Positions 8,277 to 18,329 of a stretch of DNA of 59,074 nucleotides are shown here, piece after piece. The notes below the pieces were generated by a model, which saw only the letters and a program-made list of their open reading frames with translations, did not search any database and was not told the DNA's origin. Numbering within the stretch: the first letter of the stretch is position 1; every line of letters begins with the position of its first letter. This DNA comes from UBA4416 sp031539425 (GTDB taxonomy: Bacteria; Bacteroidota; Bacteroidia; B-17B0; Aurantibacillaceae): positions 1 through 59,074 of the forward strand of contig JAVKLI010000032.1 in NCBI GenBank assembly GCA_031539425.1, in the 5' to 3' direction. The position numbers and the translations under genes are program-made.

Positions 8277-8958
8277 CGTTAATTTTTTTTACAGCCAATT
8301 GGTACACTTGTTGTATAGTATCTTCAACGCTAATGTTTGAATTGTCAATAACCACAGCATCTGGGGCTTGCTTTAAGGGGTTATGAATTCTATTCAAATC
8401 ATCGTTATCTCGCTTTTCTAAATTCTTTTTAATCTCCTCTAATGTATATGTTTGATGTGAAGCATTTAACTCTAATAATCTTCTTTGGGCTCGAATATCA
8501 ACATCTGCCGTCATAAATATTTTTAGTTCAGCATTAGGAAACACATTGGTGCCAATATCTCTGCCATCTAATACCACACTTTTATGTATCCCATATTGGC
8601 GTTGTAAATCTACCATATAATCTCTAATTTCTTTATAACTACTTATGGTACTAACTTTATTAGCTACTTCTAAAGTTCTTATTTCTTTTTCCAATACTTG
8701 ATTATTGATGGCTATTTCAGAGTTTCCGGTTTCTTTATTTAATACAAAATGAATATTTAAAGTTGGTAAATCCTTTACAAGGCTTTTAATATCTATATCA
8801 TTTGGGGTTATGTAGCCTTTGTTTAGTCCGTACCAAGTAGCCACTCTGTACAGTGCGCCAGTATCAATATATACATAGTTTAGTAGCTTGGCTAACTGCT
8901 TGGCTAAGGTGCTTTTTCCGCAAGATGAGTACCCGTCTATGGCTATGATGATTGGCAT
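8266..8958 (-). CDS. cmk: Cytidylate kinase
   Basis: The 230-residue protein phosphorylates CMP and dCMP with ATP. The P-loop is GYSSCGKST (residues 9-17), followed by YIDTGALYRVATWYGL for CMP binding, DGRDIGTNVFPNAELKIFMTA and the lid region AQRRLLEL ... KRDNDDLNR. Length is typical. The last three codons and stop lie inside the vit remnant, so ancestrally cmk and vit were convergent genes with overlapping ends. It follows mfd on the same strand after a 62-bp gap with a hairpin. Confidence 0.95.
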   Translation of the reverse strand: MPIIIAIDGYSSCGKSTLAKQLAKLLNYVYIDTGALYRVATWYGLNKGYITPNDIDIKSLVKDLPTLNIHFVLNKETGNSEIAINNQVLEKEIRTLEVANKVSTISSYKEIRDYMVDLQRQYGIHKSVVLDGRDIGTNVFPNAELKIFMTADVDIRAQRRLLELNASHQTYTLEEIKKNLEKRDNDDLNRIHNPLKQAPDAVVIDNSNISVEDTIQQVYQLAVKKINVTV

Positions 8959-8987
8959 TTGGCTAAGATAGGTTATTAATTAATGTT

Positions 8988-9006
8988 GCTTAAAACTTTT
9001 TTAAGC
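8988..9006. terminator. Perfect 8-bp hairpin between mfd and cmk
   Basis: gcttaaaa-ctt-ttttaagc forms a perfect stem with a 3-base loop just after the mfd stop. A T-rich run follows on the plus side but not directly on the minus side, where both genes lie. It may attenuate read-through or stabilise the mfd 3' end. As a true rho-independent terminator it is weak. Confidence 0.35.
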
Positions 9007-9020
9007 CTAATTTTATTTTT

Positions 9021-12000
9021 TTATACTTCAATATCTTTAAGTATGCTTTCAAGTTTATTAATAGCATCTGTTATATTTTTAACTAATTCAAAGGTTATCC
9101 ATAATTTCCCTTGCTTTTCTGTTAAAGTAGCAAATTGGGGACGGGCTTGTATGTAGCTTAATATACCTGTAAATACTTGCGAATTATAATAAGGGCTCGT
9201 TTGTTTACTTAAAAAGTAACATTGCATTTTGCCATTGCGTAAGTTAACTTTTTCAAACCCTAAGCTCATGGCTACCCAACGAAGTTTTACTACTTTTATT
9301 AATTCTATTGTTTCGTTTGGTATTTTTCCAAATCTATCAACTAAATTATTTTGAAACTTATCTAACTCTTCAGTATTCATAATGCTATCGAGGGTTCTGT
9401 AGAGTATTAATCGTTCGGTTAAATTTTCAATATAGGTTTCGGGTATTAATAAGGGTAAATCGGTATCTATTAAGGTTTCTTTTAAGAATGATTTTGAAAA
9501 AACACTTTTATTTTCGCCGTCATTTACTGTTTCATCATCTTTTATAAAGAGTTCATTTTTTTCTTTTAATTCTTCTACAGCTTCGTTTAATATTTTCATA
9601 TAGGTATCAAATCCCATTTCATTAATAAAGCCGCTTTGCTCGCCACCTAATAAATTACCGGCACCACGTATGTCTAAATCTTTCATTGATATTTGAAACC
9701 CACTTCCTAAATCACTAAATTCGATAATAGCATTGAGTCTTTTTTTAGCTTCTGTAGTAAGTGTAAACAAAGGAGGTGTAATTAAATAGCAATAGGCTTT
9801 TTTATCTGATCGGCCCACTCTACCACGCAATTGATGCAAATCACTTAATCCAAAATTTTGCGCATCATTTATAATAATGGTATTGGCATTGCTAATATCT
9901 ATTCCAGATTCTATAATGGTGGTGCTCACTAAAATATCAATATTGCCATGCACAAATTCTAACATTACATTTTCTAGTTCTTCACCTGGCATTTGCCCAT
10001 GCCCAAAGCCCACATTGGCATTGGGTACTATGCGATTGATTAAATGCACGATGTCTGTTATATTCTGAACTTTATTATGTACAAAAAATAATTGTCCGCC
10101 TCTTTGTAATTCAAATTCTATTATTTCTTTTAATTTGGCTTCTTCTAAGGTTATCAATTGTGTATCAACCGGAAACCGATTGCTTGGAGGGGTTGATATA
10201 ATTGATAAATCACGGGCACCCATTAAACTAAATTGTAAGGTGCGTGGAATAGGCGTAGCGGTTAGTGTTAACGTATCTACAATTGTTTTCATTTGTTTTA
10301 TTTTGTCTTTTACGTTAACACCAAATTTTTGTTCTTCGTCTATTATTAATAAACCCAAATCTTTAAACTGTATCTCTTTAGATATTATTTTATGAGTGCC
10401 AATTAGAATATCAATTTTACCTTGTTTAAGTAATTCTACTGTTTCTTTAATTTCTTTAGTAGTTTTAAATCGGTTGATATAGGCTACCTTACAAGGTAAA
10501 TTTTTTAATCTACTGCTAAATGTTTTATAATGTTGATAAGCTAATATAGTGGTGGGTACTAATACAGCTACTTGTTTACTATCATTTATGCACTTAAATG
10601 CTGCCCGAATGGCAATTTCTGTTTTTCCAAACCCTACATCCCCACACACCAATCTATCCATTGGATAGGGCTTTTCCATGTCTCGTTTTACTTCGTGAGT
10701 TACTTTTATTTGATCTGGTGTATCTTCATAAATAAATGAAGCCTCCAATTCGTGTTGTAAATAGGTATCGGGCATAAACCGAAAGCCTTGTTGTGCTTTT
10801 CGTTTAGCGTACAGTTTTATTAAATCAAAAGCTACTTCTTTAACTTTATTTTTAGTTTTTTGTTTTAAGGTAGCCCACGTAGTAGATCCTACCTTATCAA
10901 TGCGAGGAATAGAGCCATCTTTACCAGCATACTTACTTATTTTATGTAAATTATGAATGCTAACAAATACAGTATCATTATCTTTATATACTAATTTAAC
11001 AGCTTCTTGAAAATTATCTTGCACCGAAATTTTTGTTAATCCTCCAAATCGACCGATGCCATGGTCTATATGGGTTACATAATCTCCTGGCATTAAAGCT
11101 AAAATATCTTTAAGAGATAATGATTGTGCTACTTTTTGTTTGGTGTTTTTAAGTTGGTATTGATGGTAACGTTCAAAAATTTGATGATCGGTGTACACTG
11201 CTATTTTTAAATCATGATCTATAAAACCTTCATGTATTTTAATGTTGCTGTGCTCTATAAGCTGTGTAAACGTGTCATCATTACAATTTAAAATATCTTT
11301 AAATATGGTTTGTAATCTTTCTACTTGCTTAATGTTTTTTGTAGATATATAATTTTTATAACCTTTGGTTTTATTTTCGTTTAAATTTTGAATTAAAAAA
11401 TCAAAGTTTTTTTTAAACTGAGGCTGTGGGCTTTGATTAAAGGGTATTGTTTTTAAATCTGCTCGTGATGCTATTTTACCATATTCAATAAAATTAAAAT
11501 CAGCAATATCATTTTCAAATTCTGTTGTAGATAACCAATAGTTATTTGGTGTTTTTTTTGTGCCGCTATTACTTTGCTGATAATTATTTTCGGCTTTAGT
11601 ATATTGCTCATTAATTTCATTAATAGTTGAAGCATAATTGTTAAAGCAAATAGATGTATGCTTAAGTAAATATGTAAATAAAGAGCATCTGTCTTCTTTT
11701 TCAATTTCGTTATAGGTGTTAGGAATAATGGTAACATATTCAAATACCTGATTTGATATTTGTGTAACTGGATCAAATAAGCGAAGCTGTTCAACTTCGT
11801 TACCAAAAAACTCAATTCTAATGGGCCATTCATGAGCATAAGAAAACACATCTATAATGCCACCACGTACTGCATACTGTCCAGGCGATAAAACAAAATC
11901 AACTTTTTCAAATAAAAATGTACCTAAAAAATCTTGAACAAAAAGCAAATCTAATTGATCGCCTTTTTTAATAAACAAGGTATTGGTTTTAAGTGTTTTT

Positions 12001-12386
12001 TTACTGACTACTTTTTCTAAAATGCCTAGTGGAGTTGTGATGATGATACCATTAAAATTTTCTTTGATGATATTACTTAGTGTTTCTGTACGCTCTTGTA
12101 TAGCAGTGTTATCAAACTCCTCTTGCAAGTAAAAGTCAGTATTAGATTCTGGCAAAAAAAGTAATTGTTTATTATTAAGTAGGTCTTGTAAATCGTTTAA
12201 TAAATAAGCAGCTTCAGCTTTATCATTACAAATAATTAAAAATGGTTGATGTGCGTTTAAAAAAACATCTTTTATAAAAAAGGCAAATGAAGAGCCACAC
12301 AACCCAGACAAATAACAGTTTTGTAAAGGTAAAATTTGTTTTTTTTTAACTAAATCGTAATACAGATTTGTGGTAAGCATACGCAA
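9021..12386 (-). CDS. mfd: Transcription-repair coupling factor
   Basis: The 1121-residue Mfd removes RNA polymerase stalled at DNA damage and recruits UvrA. Seen in order are the UvrB-like N-terminal module (LCGSSFAFF near the start, DFVLSPGQYAVRGGIIDVFS) and the RNA-polymerase-interacting Tudor-like domain (MPGDYVTHIDHGIGRFGG). The translocase follows with Walker A GDVGFGKTE near residue 582, Walker B-type LLIIDEEQKFGV, TATPIPRTL, and motif VI QLRGRVGRSDKKAYCYLI. The C-terminal regulatory domain comes last. Length is normal. Start taken at MRMLTTNLYYDLVKK. Confidence 0.96.
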   Translation of the reverse strand: MRMLTTNLYYDLVKKKQILPLQNCYLSGLCGSSFAFFIKDVFLNAHQPFLIICNDKAEAAYLLNDLQDLLNNKQLLFLPESNTDFYLQEEFDNTAIQERTETLSNIIKENFNGIIITTPLGILEKVVSKKTLKTNTLFIKKGDQLDLLFVQDFLGTFLFEKVDFVLSPGQYAVRGGIIDVFSYAHEWPIRIEFFGNEVEQLRLFDPVTQISNQVFEYVTIIPNTYNEIEKEDRCSLFTYLLKHTSICFNNYASTINEINEQYTKAENNYQQSNSGTKKTPNNYWLSTTEFENDIADFNFIEYGKIASRADLKTIPFNQSPQPQFKKNFDFLIQNLNENKTKGYKNYISTKNIKQVERLQTIFKDILNCNDDTFTQLIEHSNIKIHEGFIDHDLKIAVYTDHQIFERYHQYQLKNTKQKVAQSLSLKDILALMPGDYVTHIDHGIGRFGGLTKISVQDNFQEAVKLVYKDNDTVFVSIHNLHKISKYAGKDGSIPRIDKVGSTTWATLKQKTKNKVKEVAFDLIKLYAKRKAQQGFRFMPDTYLQHELEASFIYEDTPDQIKVTHEVKRDMEKPYPMDRLVCGDVGFGKTEIAIRAAFKCINDSKQVAVLVPTTILAYQHYKTFSSRLKNLPCKVAYINRFKTTKEIKETVELLKQGKIDILIGTHKIISKEIQFKDLGLLIIDEEQKFGVNVKDKIKQMKTIVDTLTLTATPIPRTLQFSLMGARDLSIISTPPSNRFPVDTQLITLEEAKLKEIIEFELQRGGQLFFVHNKVQNITDIVHLINRIVPNANVGFGHGQMPGEELENVMLEFVHGNIDILVSTTIIESGIDISNANTIIINDAQNFGLSDLHQLRGRVGRSDKKAYCYLITPPLFTLTTEAKKRLNAIIEFSDLGSGFQISMKDLDIRGAGNLLGGEQSGFINEMGFDTYMKILNEAVEELKEKNELFIKDDETVNDGENKSVFSKSFLKETLIDTDLPLLIPETYIENLTERLILYRTLDSIMNTEELDKFQNNLVDRFGKIPNETIELIKVVKLRWVAMSLGFEKVNLRNGKMQCYFLSKQTSPYYNSQVFTGILSYIQARPQFATLTEKQGKLWITFELVKNITDAINKLESILKDIEV

Positions 12387-12593
12387 ATCTGCGCCTTTTT
12401 ACTTAACTAACGTTAATCTTAAAACATTTTTATTTCTATAATTATTAACAATATCTATAATTTAAAAGAATTGTTTTTTTTGCTGTTATACTGCCCATTA
12501 TGCAAATAAAATTTTATTAAATGTTTTTTTAGCTCAATCTTAGGTTTTAGATATATTTAACTCTAATTATTTACACAAAATTAAAGAATAATC

Positions 12594-13466
12594 GTGAAAG
12601 TAGCTGGCGTTACATTTATTAGAAATGCTATAAAGTATGATTATCCTATAATAGAAGCCATTACCTCTATTTTGCCAATATGTGATGAGTTTATAGTTTT
12701 GGTAGGTAATTCGGAAGACGACACGTTGCAAATAGTACAAAGTATACAGTCTTCAAAAATTAAAATTTATCATAGTATATGGGATGATAGACTACGCGAA
12801 GGCGGTAAGGTATTAGCAGACGAAACTAATAAAGCACTTGATTTAGTAAGCAAAGACACTACTTGGTGTTTTTATTTACAAAGTGATGAGTGTGTGCATG
12901 AAAAATATTTACCCATAATAAAAGATGCAATGGAAAAGCATCAATTTAACACAAATGTAGATGGCTTGTTATTTAACTATGTACATTTTTATGGTAATTA
13001 TAACTACTATGGCAATTCACCACTTTGGTATTTTCAAGAGATAAGAATTGTAAGAAACGATTCAGCTATTCGTTCCTATCAAGATGCGCAAGGCTTTAGA
13101 AAACGTGATAATAAAAAATTAAATGTAAAATTAATTGCCGCAGAGATATTTCATTATGGTTGGGTAAAACCGCCTTTAAAGCAGCAAGCTAAACAATTTG
13201 CTTTTCACAAATTATGGCATAACGACGATTGGTTAAATCAAAATATACATCAAACAGAAGTGTATGATTATTCTAACATTGATAGCGTTAAGCCCTTCAC
13301 AGAAACGCATCCTGAAGTTTATCAGCAGCGCATTTTAAACACAAGTTGGACATTTGACGGCAGTCAAATTAAAAACCAATTATCTTTAAGGTACAAACTT
13401 AAAATGCTTATTATATGGGTTACTAGGGGTCAATTAGGAGTAAGAAAAAATTTTAAAAAAGTATAA
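12594..13466 (+). CDS. Family 2 glycosyltransferase, soluble
   Basis: The 290-residue protein begins at GTG with VKVAGVTFIRNAIKYDYPI, the nucleotide-sugar-binding start of a GT-A fold. The acidic metal site is FYLQSDECVHE near residues 99-109, and later REGGKVLADETNKAL is typical of this Bacteroidota GT2 subgroup. There are no membrane segments, so it probably acts at the inner face of the membrane on a lipid-linked or surface glycan. It has its own upstream region, divergent from mfd, and its end nearly meets the end of ligA. Donor and acceptor are unknown. Confidence 0.8.
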   Translation: MKVAGVTFIRNAIKYDYPIIEAITSILPICDEFIVLVGNSEDDTLQIVQSIQSSKIKIYHSIWDDRLREGGKVLADETNKALDLVSKDTTWCFYLQSDECVHEKYLPIIKDAMEKHQFNTNVDGLLFNYVHFYGNYNYYGNSPLWYFQEIRIVRNDSAIRSYQDAQGFRKRDNKKLNVKLIAAEIFHYGWVKPPLKQQAKQFAFHKLWHNDDWLNQNIHQTEVYDYSNIDSVKPFTETHPEVYQQRILNTSWTFDGSQIKNQLSLRYKLKMLIIWVTRGQLGVRKNFKKV

Positions 13467-13471
13467 TAATT

Positions 13472-15490
13472 TTATTTTTCTATCAATTCCAAAAATTGCG
13501 CTTCATTTATAATTGGTATTTTTAGCTCCTCTGCTTTTTTAAGCTTTTCGGGCCCCATATTAGCACCTGCCAAAAGGTAACTTGTTTTTTTGGAGATAGA
13601 GCTTACATTTTTACCGCCATTTTTTTCAATCAGTTCTTTATACTCATCGCGGCTGTATTTTTCAAATACACCACTTATAACAAATGTACAATTGTTTAAT
13701 TTACTTGATAATTGCGAATCTTCCGTGTTTATTAATTCCAGTTGAAGGCCTGCACGTTTTAATTTGTCTATAATTTGTACGTTATTTTTATTTTGAAAAA
13801 ACTGAATGATGCTATCTGCAATCACTTCTCCTACTTCATCAATAGCTAATAGCTCTTCTTTATTTGCTTGCATAATAGTATTTATTGACGCTAGTTTTTT
13901 TACTATTTTTTTAGCTGTTGTTTCTCCTACATGCCTTATACCAATTGCAAATAGCACTTTGTCAAATGGTACATTTTTACTTTCATGTATGCCGTTAATT
14001 AAGTTATTTGCAGATTTTTCGGCATTTGCATTGAGGGTTAAAATTTGTTCAAATGTTAAATCATATAAATGGCTATAATTTTTTATAAGGTTTTCTTGAT
14101 AGAGTTTTTCAATGGTTTCACTGCCAATACTGTCAATATTCATGGCTTTACGCGATACAAAATGTTCTATTTTTCCCAAAACTTGAGGTTTGCAATTGAG
14201 TTCGTTTTCGCAAAAGTGATTGGCTTCGTCGTCTTTTTTTACAAGCGGTGCTTGGCATTCGGGGCAATGAGTTATAAATGAAATAGATTGTTGTTGTGAG
14301 TTGCGTTTGGACAAATCTACCGCTATAATTTTTGGAATAATTTCGCCTCCTTTTTCAATAATTACAAAGTCGTTTTCTTTTAAATCTAATTTTTTAATGA
14401 TATCGCTATTGTGTAAGGAGGCTCTTTTAATAGTAGTTCCGCCTAGTTCAACAGGGCTTAAGTTGGCTACAGGTGTTATAGCCCCAGTTCTACCTACTTG
14501 ATATGAAATGCTGAGTAATTGAGTAATGGCTTGCTCAGCCTTAAATTTATAGGCTTTTGCCCAGCGCGGTGATTTGGCAATAAAGCCTAAATTTTTTTGT
14601 AATATTAATGAGTTTACTTTTACTACTACCCCGTCTGTATCATAAGATAATTGAGTTCTTTTGGTATCCCATAGGTGTATATAATCTATTACTTCGTTTA
14701 TATTTTTACAAACTGTACTGTGTTCTGATACCTTAAAGCCCCATGTTTTTGAGGCTTTTAGATTTTCTATATGTGTAGTAAATGGTAAACCGTCGCCTAA
14801 TACTTGATATAAAAAGCAATCTAGCTTTCGTTGAGCTACCATTTTAGGGTTTTTTATTTTTATTGATCCTGATGCAGCGTTACGAGGGTTTTTCAATAAC
14901 TCTTCGTTATTTTGTGCCCTTTGTTTATTAAGTGCATCAAACACAGGGTGAGGCATATAAACTTCTCCTCTAATTTCAAAGCTATTAGGATAAGTTCCAT
15001 GTAGCTGTAACGGAATAGATTTTATAGTTTTAATATTTTCTGTTACATTATCTCCTGCTATTCCATCGCCACGGGTTACTGCTTTTTGAAGCATTCCGTT
15101 TTCGTAATGTAAGCTTATAGACAGACCGTCAAATTTTAATTCGCATGAGTATTGAATCTCTGAATCTAAAGATTGGTCTAATATTTTTTTTACCGATTTA
15201 TCAAATTCAAAAAGATCTTCTTCGTTGTAGCTATTATCTAATGATAGCATCGGTCTTAGATGTATGACGGACTCAAAATCATCTGATTTTGATTCACCAA
15301 CCCTTTGTGTTGGTGAAAGAGGCGATTTTAATTCTGGAAATTGATTTTCTATTTGCGCAAGGGTTTGTAATAAAGCATCAAATTCAAAATCCGTAATTAT
15401 AGGAGTAGATAAAACATAGTAGCGATGGTTATGATTATTTAATTCTAAAGTTAATTGCGCTACACGCTGCCTTGCCTTTTCAATATCCAT
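13472..15490 (-). CDS. ligA: NAD+-dependent DNA ligase
   Basis: The 672-residue enzyme seals nicks in replication and repair using NAD+. The Ia domain (NHRYYVLSTPIITDFEFDAL) is followed by the adenylation motif ELKFDGLS with catalytic Lys119. SGSIKIKNP and DGVVVKVN are nucleotidyl-transferase motifs, then come the OB fold, a four-cysteine zinc finger (CPECQ ... CENELNC), HhH repeats (GIRHVGETTA) and a C-terminal BRCT domain (residues ~590-672). Length and domain order are standard. Confidence 0.97.
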   Translation of the reverse strand: MDIEKARQRVAQLTLELNNHNHRYYVLSTPIITDFEFDALLQTLAQIENQFPELKSPLSPTQRVGESKSDDFESVIHLRPMLSLDNSYNEEDLFEFDKSVKKILDQSLDSEIQYSCELKFDGLSISLHYENGMLQKAVTRGDGIAGDNVTENIKTIKSIPLQLHGTYPNSFEIRGEVYMPHPVFDALNKQRAQNNEELLKNPRNAASGSIKIKNPKMVAQRKLDCFLYQVLGDGLPFTTHIENLKASKTWGFKVSEHSTVCKNINEVIDYIHLWDTKRTQLSYDTDGVVVKVNSLILQKNLGFIAKSPRWAKAYKFKAEQAITQLLSISYQVGRTGAITPVANLSPVELGGTTIKRASLHNSDIIKKLDLKENDFVIIEKGGEIIPKIIAVDLSKRNSQQQSISFITHCPECQAPLVKKDDEANHFCENELNCKPQVLGKIEHFVSRKAMNIDSIGSETIEKLYQENLIKNYSHLYDLTFEQILTLNANAEKSANNLINGIHESKNVPFDKVLFAIGIRHVGETTAKKIVKKLASINTIMQANKEELLAIDEVGEVIADSIIQFFQNKNNVQIIDKLKRAGLQLELINTEDSQLSSKLNNCTFVISGVFEKYSRDEYKELIEKNGGKNVSSISKKTSYLLAGANMGPEKLKKAEELKIPIINEAQFLELIEK

Positions 15491-15507
15491 TTTAACAGAT
15501 GCTAATT

Positions 15508-15864
15508 TTAAGGAATGGTTATGTATCCTGTAATGTTTTTAGAACTTCTATCGGTTATTAAAGATAATACGTAAGGGTAAACTCCCGTAGGTATAAATGT
15601 GTTATTAATTTTCCCATTCCATTTTATAATTTTTTCGGTTGAAGAAAAAATAATTTGCCCCCATTTAGAAAAAATTTCAAACTTACTACTGGTGTAACCA
15701 GCAGGTATTTTAAATTCAAATACATCATTTATTAAGTCTTCGTTGTTAGGTGTATAGCTAACAATAGGTGCTTGTGAAAAGGTAATTGAAATACTGCTTA
15801 ATAAAAAAAATAAAGCAATACTTTTTTTTAAATAATTAATATTAACAATTAAACTTGTTTTCAT
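15508..15864 (-). CDS. Small secreted protein made almost only of a T9SS type B (gliding-associated CHU_C) domain
   Basis: The 118-residue protein has a signal peptide (residues 1-30, hydrophobic IALFFLLSSISITFS) followed directly by a gliding-motility-associated C-terminal domain: NDVFEIPAG-like start, FEIFSKWGQIIFSS, KWNGKINNTFIPTGVYPYVL and a final beta strand. Such domains normally end very long adhesins, so a signal peptide plus domain with almost no cargo is odd. It may be a 3' remnant that kept a signal peptide, or a real minimal substrate. It lies 18 bp beyond the start of ligA on the same strand, so it is upstream of ligA in transcription. Confidence 0.72.
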   Translation of the reverse strand: MKTSLIVNINYLKKSIALFFLLSSISITFSQAPIVSYTPNNEDLINDVFEFKIPAGYTSSKFEIFSKWGQIIFSSTEKIIKWNGKINNTFIPTGVYPYVLSLITDRSSKNITGYITIP

Positions 15865-15934
15865 CTTAGGATTTGCAATATAATTTTTTTGGGAATAAAA
15901 ACTGATTATTTTTAAGGAATAAGGTTCATTTTTT

Positions 15935-15942
15935 TACTTTTG
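15935..15942 (+). promoter_or_regulatory. Candidate -7 box TACTTTTG
   Basis: Matches the Bacteroidota consensus TAnnTTTG, 26 bp upstream of the lipoprotein start at 15969. I see no TTG -33 element at the expected distance, so this is a weak call. Confidence 0.4.
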
Positions 15943-15968
15943 CCTAATTCTTAATCGTATACTTTTTT

Positions 15969-16817
15969 ATGAATTATTTCAAAATAGGCGTTTTTGTATT
16001 AATTGTTATTAGACTTTTTTGTTCTTGCTCTAAAGATTCGATGGAAGTAAAACCTACTTTTTATATACAAGTAATTAATCCACAACTGTCAGTTTTATCA
16101 GCTACACAGGGCACTAATAGTCATAATATTACAGATGCTTGGCTTTATATAAACGATATTTTTTATGGATGCGTTGCTTTTAATACTAACATACCCATAT
16201 TTGTTAATGGCAATATAAAATTCACTATTAAAGCAGGTGTAAAAATGAATGGCATTTCAGCTTCTCGGCAAAGTTACGTTCTGTATACGCCATACACAGA
16301 ATATATAAACTGTGAAGCTAATAAGATTTATACAATTAGTCCAAAATTTGAAAACGAACCTAAAACCAATTTTATTTTAAATGAAACGTTTGAAGCCATA
16401 GGTACGTTATTTACATCGGCAGGCGATACCGTTTATTCTAAAACAGACCCTGCTACACCAAGCCAAGCTTTTGGTGGTACCGGTCAGTCGGCTGTAATGA
16501 AAATGAGCAGCTATAAACCGCAACTAAAAATGATTTCTGCTAATACTTATAACTTACCATTAGGAGGCGCATACGTTTATTTAGAGCTGAATTATAAATG
16601 CAATCAAGCCTTTGAAGCGGGTATCTATGCCAATGGCGAATTTAGACCTGTTGTAATAATAAACGCTACTGCCGATTGGAAAAAAATTTATATCGATTTA
16701 AGAAACGCTGTAAATACTACACCTGTATACCAGGGTTATAATATATATTTTCAAGCCACCAAAATAGTCTCAAACCCTGAAATTTTAGTAGATAATATTA
16801 AAGTAATGAGTTATTAA
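15969..16817 (+). CDS. Lipoprotein with C-terminal jelly-roll-like domain
   Basis: The 282-residue protein starts with a lipoprotein signal (hydrophobic residues 5-17, then CSCSKDS with acylated Cys18 or Cys20). The middle part, TDAWLYINDIFYGCV ... FTIKAGVKMNGISASRQSY, looks like a small beta domain. Residues ~140-282 resemble a carbohydrate-binding-like jelly roll (YVYLELNYKCNQ ... ADWKKIYIDLRN ... ILVDNIKVM). Function unknown; likely outer-membrane anchored and perhaps glycan binding. It precedes the pyridoxal-phosphate homeostasis gene by 42 bp on the same strand. Confidence 0.75.
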   Translation: MNYFKIGVFVLIVIRLFCSCSKDSMEVKPTFYIQVINPQLSVLSATQGTNSHNITDAWLYINDIFYGCVAFNTNIPIFVNGNIKFTIKAGVKMNGISASRQSYVLYTPYTEYINCEANKIYTISPKFENEPKTNFILNETFEAIGTLFTSAGDTVYSKTDPATPSQAFGGTGQSAVMKMSSYKPQLKMISANTYNLPLGGAYVYLELNYKCNQAFEAGIYANGEFRPVVIINATADWKKIYIDLRNAVNTTPVYQGYNIYFQATKIVSNPEILVDNIKVMSY

Positions 16818-16859
16818 AGTTAAACTTTGGATTTAAAGTTTTAATCAGTAAAATACAAA

Positions 16860-17519
16860 TTGATAACTCAAAATTTACATAAAATAAAAACGCAAATCCC
16901 ATCACATGTGGAATTAATTGCAGTTTCAAAAAAAATAGAAATAGATAAAATATTAGAAGCCTATAAATATGGGCAAAAACACTTTGGCGAAAATTATGTT
17001 CAAGAGCTGTTATTAAAACAAAACACATTACCAAAAGATATTTTTTGGCATTTTATAGGCCACTTACAATCCAATAAAGTAAAATACATTGTACCTTTTA
17101 TCCACCTAATACATGGGGTTGATAACTTAAACCTTTTAATAGAAATAAATAAAAGTGCTAAAAAGAATAATCGTATTATTAATTGCTTGTTGCAAATTTA
17201 TATTGCAAAAGAAGAAACAAAATTTGGTTTTAATGCACAGGAATGTTTAAATTTATTTACATCAAAAGAATTACAACGTCTTAAAAATGTTAATATATGC
17301 GGGGTAATGGGTATGGCATCGCAAACAGATAATGTAGAGCAAGTAGAGCAAGAGTTTAAACAACTCAAAGATGTATTTGAATCTATAAAACGTTGTATAG
17401 AAAATCCTACTCCATTCAATATTATATCAATGGGTATGAGTCAGGATTTTGATTTAGCTATAAAACAGGGCTCAAATATGCTTCGTGTAGGATCATTAAT
17501 TTTTGGAAATAGAAAATAA
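16860..17519 (+). CDS. Pyridoxal-phosphate homeostasis protein (YggS/PROSC family)
   Basis: The 219-residue protein binds pyridoxal 5'-phosphate in a single alanine-racemase-like barrel and buffers cellular PLP. Signatures are ELIAVSKK with PLP lysine Lys24 (or adjacent 25), HFGENYVQE, WHFIGHLQSNKVK, GVMGMAS, and SMGMSQDFDLAIKQGSNMLR with the phosphate-binding SMGMS. The start is TTG at 16860; no ATG fits closer to the conserved N-terminus. coaX follows after 54 bp. Confidence 0.92.
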   Translation: MITQNLHKIKTQIPSHVELIAVSKKIEIDKILEAYKYGQKHFGENYVQELLLKQNTLPKDIFWHFIGHLQSNKVKYIVPFIHLIHGVDNLNLLIEINKSAKKNNRIINCLLQIYIAKEETKFGFNAQECLNLFTSKELQRLKNVNICGVMGMASQTDNVEQVEQEFKQLKDVFESIKRCIENPTPFNIISMGMSQDFDLAIKQGSNMLRVGSLIFGNRK

Positions 17520-17573
17520 CCTAATTTTGTTTGGTTACATCAGTTAAGAAAAATTATTATTACTTTGTTATTT

Positions 17574-18329
17574 ATGGCGTTAATTTTAACTATAGATATT
17601 GGAAATTCGGCTACTAAATTGGCGTTATTTAAAAATGAAGAATTAGTTAATACTGTTTTTCAAGAAAATGATTTTTTTGATATAGCTCAATTTGTCACTT
17701 ATATAGATAGCTCAGATTATGTTATTTTAAGTAATGTATCTTCAAATAACACTGTTTTTGATTTTATTAGTAATATAAAATCTGTTTATCATTTTAATAG
17801 CATCTCAAACTTTCCAATTAATGTGAATTATAAAACCCCTAATTTACTTGGCTCCGATAGGCTTGCAGCAGCAATTGGAGCTCATCATATATATCCAAAC
17901 TGCTCCATTTTAATTATTGATGTAGGAACCTGTATTACTTATGATTTTGTTTCCAGATCAAACACTTTTGAAGGGGGTGCTATTTCTCCTGGCTTACATT
18001 TAAGAGCAAAAGCATTAAACGTTTTTACAGGTAAACTTCCTGACGTGTCTCAATTATTAGCAAATTTAAAAGAAGTCTCTATAACGGGAAATTCTACAAT
18101 TAATTCAATATTGAGCGGCATTATAAATAGTATTCGCTTTGAAATAGAAGGGTATATAAATTATTATAAAACTATAGATCCAAATGTTAAGGTTTTTTTA
18201 ACAGGAGGTCAAGCGGAATTATTTGTACAAACCATTAAAAACACCATATTTGTAGACCTTAATTTAGTGATGAAAGGGTTACATATTACATTACAACACC
18301 ATTTAAAAAGTGAAGCGCAATTATCTTAA
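17574..18329 (+). CDS. coaX: Type III pantothenate kinase
   Basis: CoaX makes 4'-phosphopantothenate, the first step to coenzyme A. I start it at the ATG of MALILTIDIGNSATKLALF, not the TTG three codons earlier, because family members begin just before the ASKHA phosphate-1 motif DIGN. Other motifs are GSDRLAAAIGAH, the phosphate-2 loop IDVGTCITYDFV, EGGAISPGLHLRAKAL and FLTGGQA. At 251 residues the length is typical. Its last 20 bases overlap the GTG start of the outer-membrane protein, so the two are translationally linked. Confidence 0.93.
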   Translation: MALILTIDIGNSATKLALFKNEELVNTVFQENDFFDIAQFVTYIDSSDYVILSNVSSNNTVFDFISNIKSVYHFNSISNFPINVNYKTPNLLGSDRLAAAIGAHHIYPNCSILIIDVGTCITYDFVSRSNTFEGGAISPGLHLRAKALNVFTGKLPDVSQLLANLKEVSITGNSTINSILSGIINSIRFEIEGYINYYKTIDPNVKVFLTGGQAELFVQTIKNTIFVDLNLVMKGLHITLQHHLKSEAQLS

